Shown here in pieces: positions 16,644 through 24,990 of a stretch of 64,000 nt of DNA (positions are counted from its first letter, which is position 1; each line of letters begins with the position of its first letter). The position numbers were made by a program, and so were the translations under genes. The DNA comes from Candidatus Zhuqueibacterota bacterium (GTDB lineage: Bacteria > Zhuqueibacterota > Zhuqueibacteria > Zhuqueibacterales > Zhuqueibacteraceae), in contig JAKEEU010000426.1 in the NCBI GenBank assembly GCA_022616415.1, forward strand, positions 27,841 to 91,840, read 5' to 3'. Under the pieces are notes generated by a model. The model saw nothing but the letters and a program-made list of their open reading frames with translations, had not been told where the DNA came from and made no database searches.

Positions 16644-18493
16644 GGCCGCTCGGTTTTGTGTTCAATTTGTTGTGTACTATTAGAGTTTCTGCCTGGCAAG
16701 GGTCTTTGTTCAAAAGCGCCGCTGCCTTCGACGACGTGTATTTCCTGATTCGATTCGAATCCAACGTAGCGATCGATCTGCCGGCTCGGCCAATAAATAA
16801 AAAGCGAATCGACACGCGTGGCATTGCCAAGGCCGAACGTCACGGTTTTTTCCGAATGCGAAAGGTAGCTGGAACCGGTGCGAACGCGCCGCTCCATTCT
16901 TTGGCTGCCGGCCACGGCGACGACACGCGCGCCAACGCCGTTGCGGTTGCTGCGCCGCCCCTCCAAATGAACTCGCAAAAAACGAGGGTTCTCAAAGTCG
17001 TTCCGCCACAAGTGTACCGGCCCGGTGTTTTCAGTAATCAAAATATCCGGATCGCCGTCGCGATCGAAATCGCCATAAGCAGCGCCGCGCGCCACTATGG
17101 GCTGGCTAAAAACACCGCCGATCTTTTTGCCGGTTTCATCAAACGTGCCGTCGTTATTGCTCAAAAAAAGCTGCGGCGCTTGTGCATAAGTGATTCCATT
17201 CATGAACTTGGTACGAATCGGATAAACATGGCCATTCGCCACAAAAAGATCGAGGTCGCGGTCGAAATCCACATCGAGGAGGAAGAGACCAAAGGTCAAC
17301 GTCAGAAAACTTGGCTGCCCGATTTTGGAAACCGCGGCGCGATCGACAAACCAACCTTGTTTGTTGTAACGATACACCCCAATGGTTTCTTCGGAAAAGT
17401 TGCCGATGAACACCGAGACTTGTCCGGTGGTATCCATAACGCCGGCGTCAATTCCCATACCGGCGCGGGCTTCGCCAAACTCGCTGTAAGCAATTCCCAT
17501 AATCGTGCCTTTTTCCGCAAAAGTGCCGTTGCGATTATTTTCGTACAAGAGCGTGCGCTCGCCATCATTCGAGATGACGAGATCGGGCCAGCCATCTCGG
17601 TTGAAGTCCAGCTCGGCGACACCAAGAGATTTGCCCGGCTCGGCCCCGAAACCTGCTTTGCTGGTCATTTCCGTAAATATGCCGTTCCCATTATTGTGAT
17701 AATAGTTATTCGGAACGCCCACGTACATGCCCGGCGGGCAGTATTCTTTGACGCCGCCTTCGACATAGCACGGGATGTCTTTTTCCGGCGACCAGTCGGC
17801 GTAATTGCACACGTAAAGATCGAGCCAACCGTCCTTATCCGCATCAAAAAAAATCGCCGAGCTACTCCAGCGAATCGGCTTGGCCATCACGCCGGATTTC
17901 TTGGCAACTTCCGTGAAAACGCCGCCGTCGTTGCGAAACAACATGTTCTCGTGCAGCGTTGTGAAAAGGAAATCCTCATCGCCGTCGTTGTCGTAATCCG
18001 CGACCGTGATGGCGGTGCCATAGGCGCGAATGCCTTCGAGTCCGGCTTCTTTGGTTTTCTGTGAAAATGTCGCGTCGCCGTTATTGCGATAGAGCCATAA
18101 CGCCGGCGGCTCCTGCGGAAGGGTGTTGGGCGCCAAAGCGCCGCCGCCGACCAGCAGAATATCGAGCCAGCCGTCGCCGTCGTAATCGATGAAGCCGCAG
18201 CCGGCGCCCATTTGCTCCGGAAACCAAACTTTGCCAAACGCGCCGTTGATGTATTTGAAGTCGTTCAGTCCGGCGGCTGCAGTAACGTCAGTGAAAGCCG
18301 GCATAACTACATGATTGGAAACGGTAACAGACCCTTCTTGTTTTGAGGTTTCTGAGTTACAACCAAACCCTAAAATTGAAATTAATAACGTGATAAAAAA
18401 AAGAGGCAAGTCAATCCGACAAAGCGATTTGATCGCTTCAGCTCCTGAGGAAAGATATCGCATAGCTTCCACATGTGTCGTGCGATAAGCCAT
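16640..18493 (-). CDS. CRTAC1-family FG-GAP / ASPIC-UnbV lipoprotein (copy 2)
   Basis: A 617-aa protein with a hydrophobic N-terminal segment ending in a lipobox-like ISILGFGC (Cys45). ATG 18463 is a possible later start. The FG-GAP propeller loops read DYDGDGWLD, DYDNDGDED, DADKDGWLD, DFNRDGWPD, DVDFDRDLD and DFDRDGDPD. ASPIC/UnbV at the C-terminus: RTGSSYLSHSEKTVTFGLG. The Cys pair is present in altered form (IPCYVEGGVKEYCPPG). It is the first gene of the run CRTAC1 > DUF1080 > TPR > Gfo/Idh/MocA > ThuA, the closest link in this window between a CRTAC1 protein and sugar enzymes. Confidence 0.93.
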   Translation of the reverse strand: MAYRTTHVEAMRYLSSGAEAIKSLCRIDLPLFFITLLISILGFGCNSETSKQEGSVTVSNHVVMPAFTDVTAAAGLNDFKYINGAFGKVWFPEQMGAGCGFIDYDGDGWLDILLVGGGALAPNTLPQEPPALWLYRNNGDATFSQKTKEAGLEGIRAYGTAITVADYDNDGDEDFLFTTLHENMLFRNDGGVFTEVAKKSGVMAKPIRWSSSAIFFDADKDGWLDLYVCNYADWSPEKDIPCYVEGGVKEYCPPGMYVGVPNNYYHNNGNGIFTEMTSKAGFGAEPGKSLGVAELDFNRDGWPDLVISNDGERTLLYENNRNGTFAEKGTIMGIAYSEFGEARAGMGIDAGVMDTTGQVSVFIGNFSEETIGVYRYNKQGWFVDRAAVSKIGQPSFLTLTFGLFLLDVDFDRDLDLFVANGHVYPIRTKFMNGITYAQAPQLFLSNNDGTFDETGKKIGGVFSQPIVARGAAYGDFDRDGDPDILITENTGPVHLWRNDFENPRFLRVHLEGRRSNRNGVGARVVAVAGSQRMERRVRTGSSYLSHSEKTVTFGLGNATRVDSLFIYWPSRQIDRYVGFESNQEIHVVEGSGAFEQRPLPGRNSNSTQQIEHKTERP

Positions 18494-18516
18494 GGGGAGA
18501 AAATGAAAAGCGAATG

Positions 18517-18615
18517 CTACACTGTTGCGGGGTCAATCGCCACAATCCCTGCACTAGCATAGCGTTTGAAGTCAGCAGTATTAATCGTAAGAATATGCAT
18601 CACTCCATTTACTCT
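18517..18615 (-). pseudogene. Remnant: C-terminus of a PIN-domain (VapC-like) toxin
   Basis: About 32 residues, ending HILTINTADFKRY ... GIVAIDPATV then TAG, match the last strands of PIN-domain ribonucleases, where (L/I)LTxNxxDF carries an acidic metal ligand. The frame is closed by TGA at 18616-18618, so at least two thirds of the gene is missing, and no antitoxin is seen nearby. Confidence 0.55.
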
Positions 18616-18756
18616 TCATAGGAGACCATGTTTCTCAACAACGCTCCAGCCTATAAATATAACATAATATCGAAATAATGCAACTAAAAGTTTTGGCATC
18701 GAAGGTTCTGTTTTTATTGCAAAAGTTCTTGATAATAAAATGTTGGCATCTTTGAG

Positions 18757-18786
18757 TTGATTTTGGTATATTGGGTTGAGTATACT
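18757..18786 (+). promoter_or_regulatory. Sigma-70-like promoter for the GWxTD gene
   Basis: TTGATT at 18757-18762 and TATACT at 18781-18786 are 18 bases apart, about 55 bases before the ATG at 18841. The motif match is good but untested. Confidence 0.45.
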
Positions 18787-18840
18787 TAAATCAATCAAGG
18801 AGACCTAAGGTCAAGAAAATTAAAATCGGAGCGATACCGA

Positions 18841-21168
18841 ATGCGATTTGCATGGAAGCATCTGCTTTTATCTTTGATACTCCTCTTCGCCGGTGTTGAT
18901 GTCATTCTGTCTCAAACCGGCAATGTTTGGTGGGAGCCAATGTTCCAGACGGGGCTTTCGCTGCTCGAGCAAAAGCAATTCGCCGCCGCCCGCGAACAGT
19001 TTAGCAAAATCTTGATAAGAAATAAAAATATAGCTCAAGCTTACTACGGCCTCGGTTTGAGTTATGCCATCGAGAAACCCAATAGCCGGGAGGCGCTAAA
19101 CCAATTCAAAAAGGCAATCAAAATCGATGAGAATTACGCTGAAGCTTACTACCAATCCGCTCTGGTTTACATCAATATCAAACAGTTCCAAGACGCCCGC
19201 GACCTCCTTTACACGGCGACTCGAAAAGATCCAAAATTCGTTGACGCCTGGCTAAGGCTTGGCGAGGTCGAGGCGGAACACGGCGAAAGCAGCAAAGCGG
19301 TTGAGGCATACTTAAAAGCTTACAACAACAATCCTGATAATGAAGATCTTTACAACCGCCTCATCATCATCAGCATCAAACTTCATGAGGAGAACAAGGT
19401 TATCGCATACCTGGAAGAACTTGCCGGGAGCGCCGATAACCACGAATTGCGTTCCGACATCGCCTATCTCTATTTTGTTAGTGGAGACCTCGACAGGAGC
19501 ATGTCCATCGTCAGCACGATTCCACCGCACATCGCGAATACGAGAATCAATTTATTGCAGGCCAATCTGTATTTTGAGAATGAAAACAACACGACCGGAC
19601 TTGCCTATTACTGGTCTGCCGTGAACAGCATTCAGAGTGAAGCCGATGCCGCGGCATTATTGCGGGATTCCATTTATATCATGAGCAACGAAGAATACGC
19701 CAGACTGCTGAAGGTGCCCATGGCCGAAGTTTGGAAGTTCTACTATGGGTTCTGGCGCTCACGCGATCCCGATCCCAGCACGGATGAAAATGAACGGATA
19801 CCGGAGTACTATCGTCGGTTGAGCTATGCGCGCAAATCGTACCGGAGAACGACAAAAGTCGATGACCGACGGTTCAAGCTGGAACACCCTTTAAATGATC
19901 GTTTCCATCCAAAAGTCGGCAGTGAAATGTTTGCAGGTTTCCTGCTTGATGCTCTGCAAGAAAATCGCGATCTGGATGACATGGGTCTCATTTACATAAG
20001 ACACGGCCAACCCGACCACACCGCCACTGCACCGAACCCGGAATTGCCGCAAAACGTGTCATGGAAATTCGATGAAAAATGGAACCGCCCGGAATTGACC
20101 TTTCATTTTACCAAATGGGGCGGCGGTTCCGGATGGATTATCTCATCACTGCCGATAACCTTTGAAGATCGGTGGGACCTTGGCGGCATTTATGCACGGT
20201 TGGATCCGAAAACCCCCGGGTACGAGAACCTGACTTATTCCGATCTCGCAAATTATTACGAACAGGTTGATCTTGACGCCCAGGCTCAAGCCAGCATTGG
20301 CATTCGAACAGAGACCTCGGACTACCAGTATACCGAAATCGAATCGTTGGAATTCCCGTTACATTTTACCACGTTCCGGGGTGAGGAAGAAAAACTGCTT
20401 CTTGAAGTTTACTACGGCCTCAGCGGTGAAGGGACCCTGCTAAAGTCAACGGAAGAGGGGACGGTTCTGGCCTTGGATGAGTTTTTTGGTTTTTACGACG
20501 AGCACTGGAACGAAGTCGGCAAACTGCGTTCAGAAAACAAAATAAAGGTTGGACTAACCCCGGAACAATGGCGATTGGCTAATATTGTCGATGTTCGTCG
20601 CTTTCAAGTAATGCCGGGAAAACATCATTTTGAAGTTCAGATACGGGATCGGGTTTCCGGCAAAATGGGTGTCTATAAGGGAGAACATTATTTTGAAGAT
20701 TTATGGAGCAAGGATTCTCTCCTGGTCAGCGATGTCATTCTTTCCGGCCCGATAACGCCGGCCGAAAATACCGGCAAGTTTGTGAAGGAGGGGATCCGCT
20801 ACATTCCACATATGTTTTCCGATTTCAAAATAGGTGAAGGGATCGGGCTATACTTCGAGATTTACAACCTCTTTTATAACGCTGAGGGTCAAACCAATTT
20901 CAGAATCACATGTACTTTGCAGTCATACGGAGTGGGTGCCGCCGGTTCCAAAAATATAATTGGGTTCTTTAAAAGCCTTTTCGACAAAGACAAGGAGGCC
21001 GTCAGCACATTCTACGATTATTCGGGACAAACACGCAACGAGAAAATCTATATAAACTTCGATCTCAAAGGTCATGGCGCCGGGCGCTACGAATTAGTTC
21101 TCGATATCAATGATCTTCAAACCGGGAAAACCGTTCGCAAGAGAGTCGGCATGAAAATTCAAGGATAA
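18841..21168 (+). CDS. TPR plus GWxTD-like domain exported protein
   Basis: This 775-aa protein has a signal peptide (residues 1-24, ending ILSQ). Residues about 33-230 are TPRs (AQAYYGLGLSYAIEKPNSRE, AYYQSALVYINIKQFQDARD). Residues about 300-410 resemble the GWxTD domain of FCB-group and Acidobacteria proteins: FYYGFWRSRDPDPSTDENE, EYYRRLSYA and GLIYIRHGQPDH. The central GWxTD letters are not exact here (DLDDMGLIYIR). The C-terminal third is beta-rich and ends with an Ig-like segment. Function is unknown for the family. It is one of three main plus-strand genes and stands alone, with its own likely promoter, beside the minus-strand TPR/CRTAC1 operon. Start has GGAG 12 bases upstream. Confidence 0.8.
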   Translation: MRFAWKHLLLSLILLFAGVDVILSQTGNVWWEPMFQTGLSLLEQKQFAAAREQFSKILIRNKNIAQAYYGLGLSYAIEKPNSREALNQFKKAIKIDENYAEAYYQSALVYINIKQFQDARDLLYTATRKDPKFVDAWLRLGEVEAEHGESSKAVEAYLKAYNNNPDNEDLYNRLIIISIKLHEENKVIAYLEELAGSADNHELRSDIAYLYFVSGDLDRSMSIVSTIPPHIANTRINLLQANLYFENENNTTGLAYYWSAVNSIQSEADAAALLRDSIYIMSNEEYARLLKVPMAEVWKFYYGFWRSRDPDPSTDENERIPEYYRRLSYARKSYRRTTKVDDRRFKLEHPLNDRFHPKVGSEMFAGFLLDALQENRDLDDMGLIYIRHGQPDHTATAPNPELPQNVSWKFDEKWNRPELTFHFTKWGGGSGWIISSLPITFEDRWDLGGIYARLDPKTPGYENLTYSDLANYYEQVDLDAQAQASIGIRTETSDYQYTEIESLEFPLHFTTFRGEEEKLLLEVYYGLSGEGTLLKSTEEGTVLALDEFFGFYDEHWNEVGKLRSENKIKVGLTPEQWRLANIVDVRRFQVMPGKHHFEVQIRDRVSGKMGVYKGEHYFEDLWSKDSLLVSDVILSGPITPAENTGKFVKEGIRYIPHMFSDFKIGEGIGLYFEIYNLFYNAEGQTNFRITCTLQSYGVGAAGSKNIIGFFKSLFDKDKEAVSTFYDYSGQTRNEKIYINFDLKGHGAGRYELVLDINDLQTGKTVRKRVGMKIQG

Positions 21169-21187
21169 AATCTTCGTTTCTTTCCAT

Positions 21188-22240
21188 TCATCTGGAGGCG
21201 GTCAGGCGTTTAAGATTTTTTACGGCGCGTTCGGTGTTCTTGTTCGCGGGTTCCAGGTAATGAGCGACCAAATAGGCTTTCAGGGCTTCATCAAGTCGCC
21301 CGCTAACATAAAGTAAATCTGCGAGTGTGACCCATAATATCGGCCGATCAGGATGGGTCTGCGCAGAATAACGAGCCAGGCCAATATCGGAAGCAATTTG
21401 TTGCAGGCTATCGACCTTCGCCAGATGAGCCTGGCCCTCGTCAAGCCGCCCTGATGCAATCAAGGCCCGGCCGAGGTTATAATGGGCGCCGTGATACCAG
21501 GGTTTTTTCGATACGGCGGTTGTCAAGTAAGGAATCGCTTTCTCCATTTCACTAAGCTGATAGAGAAGCGTGCCAACGTAGTAGTGGTACTCGCCATTCT
21601 CGGGATAGAGTTTCAATGCCTGCATCTGGTATTCGAGCGCTTTTTCAAATTCGCCATTCTCGCTGTAGATGTGCCCCAAGTCATTGTAGACCTCGACGTA
21701 ATTTTCATTCAATTTTATGACATACTCAAAGGCCGAAATGGCTTCATCAATTTCACCGAGGTTTTTATGTGAACGACCCATTTGCATCAGGATGGCGCAT
21801 TTTTCTTTTTTCGAATCACCGGAACTTACCCGTTCCCACTCGCGAGCGTAATGCGTGAGCGCTTCCCGGTATTGCTCACGGTGAAATGCGTTATTGCCCA
21901 GGTTAAACCAAATCGAGGGATAACCGGGGTCGAGCTGCAAAACTGTTGTGAGCGCAACTTTGGCGTCCGGGAAGCGGTTAACCGCGGTCAGCGCCTGTGC
22001 CTTAATAAAATAGCAATATGGGATGTCCTGTCGCTGCGCAATGACTCTGTCGCAAATTGCGATCGCCGTTCCAAACGCGCCCTCAGCCAGGGCTTTCCCG
22101 GCCGAATCGAGCATGCTTGTGATACGAGGTCCCTCGTATGGAGCAACATACTCTTGCTTTTGCTCGCTGTCACAACCGGCATAATAGAGAACGAGAAATG
22201 TGCAACAGATCAAAACTTTTTTTAACCTACAATCTAACAT
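21188..22240 (-). CDS. TPR lipoprotein
   Basis: A 350-aa protein with a lipoprotein signal (FLVLYYAGC, Cys23). About seven TPRs span residues 40-345 (for example CYFIKAQALTAVNRFPDAKV, SIWFNLGNNAFHREQYREAL, VYNDLGHIYSENGEFEKALE). It lies 36 bases after the CRTAC1 gene on the same strand and is the last gene of that run. It meets the plus-strand GWxTD gene tail-to-tail with only 19 bases between stops. It is related to the TPR proteins at 24991, 26328 and 15223. A scaffold or partner role for the CRTAC1 protein is likely but inferred. Confidence 0.88.
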   Translation of the reverse strand: MLDCRLKKVLICCTFLVLYYAGCDSEQKQEYVAPYEGPRITSMLDSAGKALAEGAFGTAIAICDRVIAQRQDIPYCYFIKAQALTAVNRFPDAKVALTTVLQLDPGYPSIWFNLGNNAFHREQYREALTHYAREWERVSSGDSKKEKCAILMQMGRSHKNLGEIDEAISAFEYVIKLNENYVEVYNDLGHIYSENGEFEKALEYQMQALKLYPENGEYHYYVGTLLYQLSEMEKAIPYLTTAVSKKPWYHGAHYNLGRALIASGRLDEGQAHLAKVDSLQQIASDIGLARYSAQTHPDRPILWVTLADLLYVSGRLDEALKAYLVAHYLEPANKNTERAVKNLKRLTASR

Positions 22241-22276
22241 CTCTCACTTAAAAGAGAATTGCAAAGCAATGTGTGC

Positions 22277-24001
22277 TCAGTTGTTTGCGAGTTTTTTTTC
22301 GGCAGCCTCAAAAAGCTTGATTTCACGATCTGCTTTAATGGAAGTTAGGCGCTCGACCTTTCCCGCCGGCCATTGCACAACCAAGGTATCGACCTCGGCG
22401 GCGGCGCCTAATCCGAAGGTGGCGGCGGCTTCAGAATGTGACAGAAAGCTCGAACCGGAGCGAATTCGCCGGTACATTCGCATCTCACCGACAGTCGCGA
22501 TCAACTGGACGCCGTAGCCATTGCGATTGGAGGTATTGCCTTCTACAGTCACACGCAAATAATGCTTGCCAGCGCCTGCACTCTCATTGCGCCATAGATG
22601 CACCGGGCCGCCATTCTCCGTCACAAGAATATCGAGGTCGCCATCGCGATCATAATCAGTGCAGGCCGCGCCTCTGGCCACCAGCGGAGCAGCGAGAACG
22701 CCGCCGATTTCGGGGGCCGCATCCCAAAAATTGCCTTTGCCATCATTTAAAAACAAGTGCGGCGGCTGACGAAATTTGACGCCGTCCTGCGTTCGTTCGA
22801 TTTCGTGAACGACATGTCCGTTCGCGGCAAACAGGTCCAGGTCTCCATCCAGGTCAATATCTAATAACATGAGACCGAAAGTCAGGGTCAGCAGACTCAC
22901 TCTGCCAATCTTCGAAGCTGCTGCGCGATCGACAAAAATCCCGTCCCCGGCATGGCGATAGACCCCGATCATCTCCTTTGCAAAATTTCCCACGAATACG
23001 GATTCTTCGCCGGTGTTATCGACGACTCCGACATCGATTCCCATTCCGGCACGGGCTCGACCATTTTCATCATACGCAATCCCGCTCAAGATGCCCTTTT
23101 CCGTAAAAGTGCCGTCGCCATTATTGACATATAATTCATTACGCTGGGTATCGTTGGCAACCGTCAAATCCGGCCAGCCGTCGCGATTAAAATCGAACTC
23201 CGCGACGCCGAGTGTCTTTCCCGGCCCGCCGGCAAATCCGGCTCGCGCGGTCCAGTCCGAAAAAGTGCCGTCGCTATTATTATGATAGAAACGGCTGTTG
23301 ATTCCGGTATAAAGCTCCGGCGTGCAATAGCTCTTGGTCTTACCATCGAGCGAACACCAGATATCGGTTTCGGGCGACCACTCCACATAATTGCCGACGT
23401 AAAGATCCAGCCAGCCATCCTTATCCGCATCGAAAAATATGGCGGAAGTACTCCAAACCTCGTCCCCGGCGAGGCCCGCCGCCTGTGAGACTTCGGAAAA
23501 CCGCCCCCCGTTATTCTGAAATAATTGATTCCGGCCGACCGTGGTCAAAAAGATATCATCATCGCCATCGTTATCATAGTCGCCGATCGTCACCCCAAGG
23601 CCATAACCTCGCGCTTCGCTAAGGCCAACTTTCTCGGTCACTTCAACAAAATGCCCGGCTCCCGAATTTTGATACAAGGCAAGGACGGGGGTCGTGTCAT
23701 TATCAGCCCAGGTTCCGCCTCGCACCAGAACGATATCGGGCCAGTCGTCACGATCATAATCAAAAAACCCGCAACCGGCGCCCATGGTTTCGGGAAACCA
23801 CTTCTTTCCAAATGCCCCGGTCATATGCAGAAAATTTCCCAGGCCCGCTGAATGGGTGATGTCGGTAAAATGAAGAATGCCGGAACGGCTGTTCCCCTTA
23901 TCCGTTGCGCGTTTTTTAGGAGAGCGGTCATTATTGCCACACGCAAAAAGAAATAAGCATGCAATGAATAAGAAAAGTATATGCTGAATAAATCGTGTCA
24001 T
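22277..24001 (-). CDS. CRTAC1-family FG-GAP / ASPIC-UnbV lipoprotein (copy 3)
   Basis: A 574-aa lipoprotein (LFIACLFLFACG, Cys21). The propeller has the loops DYDRDDWPD, DYDNDGDDD, DADKDGWLD, DFNRDGWPD, DIDLDGDLD and DYDRDGDLD. ASPIC/UnbV is near residue 510 (RSGSSFLSHSEAAATFGLG). The spaced Cys pair (WCSLDGKTKSYCTPELY) is the same as in copy 1. Its ATG overlaps the stop of the parvulin gene (ATGA), so the isomerase and this protein are made together. Confidence 0.93.
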   Translation of the reverse strand: MTRFIQHILFLFIACLFLFACGNNDRSPKKRATDKGNSRSGILHFTDITHSAGLGNFLHMTGAFGKKWFPETMGAGCGFFDYDRDDWPDIVLVRGGTWADNDTTPVLALYQNSGAGHFVEVTEKVGLSEARGYGLGVTIGDYDNDGDDDIFLTTVGRNQLFQNNGGRFSEVSQAAGLAGDEVWSTSAIFFDADKDGWLDLYVGNYVEWSPETDIWCSLDGKTKSYCTPELYTGINSRFYHNNSDGTFSDWTARAGFAGGPGKTLGVAEFDFNRDGWPDLTVANDTQRNELYVNNGDGTFTEKGILSGIAYDENGRARAGMGIDVGVVDNTGEESVFVGNFAKEMIGVYRHAGDGIFVDRAAASKIGRVSLLTLTFGLMLLDIDLDGDLDLFAANGHVVHEIERTQDGVKFRQPPHLFLNDGKGNFWDAAPEIGGVLAAPLVARGAACTDYDRDGDLDILVTENGGPVHLWRNESAGAGKHYLRVTVEGNTSNRNGYGVQLIATVGEMRMYRRIRSGSSFLSHSEAAATFGLGAAAEVDTLVVQWPAGKVERLTSIKADREIKLFEAAEKKLANN

Positions 24002-24990
24002 TGGATAATCACTTTGTAATCCGTCGCCTTTTTAAGGCTGTCTAAAAAAACGGCATAAGCTTGCTCGAACTTCCTTTCTCGTATGATGGCCTTTAGTTCC
24101 TCACGCACATCGGAAAGCTGTCGGCCATCTTCAAGATGACTCTCGACCTTGATAATGTGCAGGCCTAAGGAGGATTTGATTATACCGCTGACTTCACCAG
24201 GTTGTAACGAAAAAGCAGCATCATGAAGCGCCTCTGCCCTCGCGGTGTCACCTTTCACTATCCTGTAACGTTTCCCCTTATTTGTAGCTTCTTCTTCAGA
24301 GTACCGATCGATGAGCTTGTCAAAATCCTGTCCGTTCGCAATCTTTTTTAAGACCTCATTGGCAATTTCACGGTGGGAGCTGCGGAAAAAAATCTGTCGA
24401 ACATCTGCAAATTTCACTTCTGCATACGCGGCAATTATTTCACCTTCGGCAATTTTTATTTTTTCACCCAAAGTCAGCTCCAGATATTTTTCTCTTAAAA
24501 GGTTATCCCGTAGCTGCTTTCTTACGGACCGGGGAGTTCGATATGACTGAGCCAAACCGGCTTCATATTTTTCGATCCCGCCGTGGCGTTTGGCTAGATT
24601 CTGATAGGCGGTATCGACGCGGGATTCGTCAATGACAATTCGGTCCCGACGCGCAGCCTCGAGAATCAGCCTGTTTTCTCCCACCTCGGCGGCGGTTTCA
24701 GTGAAAATATTCTTGAGCTTGACACCGGACATGTTTTTCATCATGTCGACATTTAAACCGTAAGTTCCATTCATATGGTCAAGAATAGAGGCAGTTCGTA
24801 TGTCGAAATCTGACGTGCTAATCCACACGTTGTTCTTATCAGGATTTAACAATGGCAGGCTATCGGAAAGGGCAAGGGCCAAATCATAGATTTCAGAGCC
24901 CTTTTGAAAAGTCGCAGTGTCATCATCGCTTCCGCATGCAGCAAAGACGATAACGGTCAGTAAAATGAAGGCCTTCGGAAACACTCTCAT
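23998..24990 (-). CDS. PpiC/SurA-like parvulin peptidyl-prolyl isomerase lipoprotein
   Basis: A 330-aa protein with a lipoprotein signal (VIVFAACGSDD, Cys19). An N-terminal SurA-like helical part (residues about 30-190) precedes a parvulin domain: FADVRQIFFRSSHREIANEV, ANGQDFDKLIDRYSEEEA and FSLQPGEVSGIIKSSLGLHI. Parvulins fold outer-membrane and secreted proteins. It is wedged between TPR genes and a CRTAC1 gene that overlaps it by four bases, which suggests it is a dedicated folding factor for these envelope proteins. Confidence 0.9.
   Translation of the reverse strand: MRVFPKAFILLTVIVFAACGSDDDTATFQKGSEIYDLALALSDSLPLLNPDKNNVWISTSDFDIRTASILDHMNGTYGLNVDMMKNMSGVKLKNIFTETAAEVGENRLILEAARRDRIVIDESRVDTAYQNLAKRHGGIEKYEAGLAQSYRTPRSVRKQLRDNLLREKYLELTLGEKIKIAEGEIIAAYAEVKFADVRQIFFRSSHREIANEVLKKIANGQDFDKLIDRYSEEEATNKGKRYRIVKGDTARAEALHDAAFSLQPGEVSGIIKSSLGLHIIKVESHLEDGRQLSDVREELKAIIRERKFEQAYAVFLDSLKKATDYKVIIQ

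Noticed and set aside
16658..18064. 468-codon open frame on the plus strand
   Set aside because: It is antisense to CRTAC1 copy 2. The Asp/Asn-rich repeats of FG-GAP genes give long open antisense frames; similar cases lie at 52516-53565, 53776-54702 and 50198-51277.
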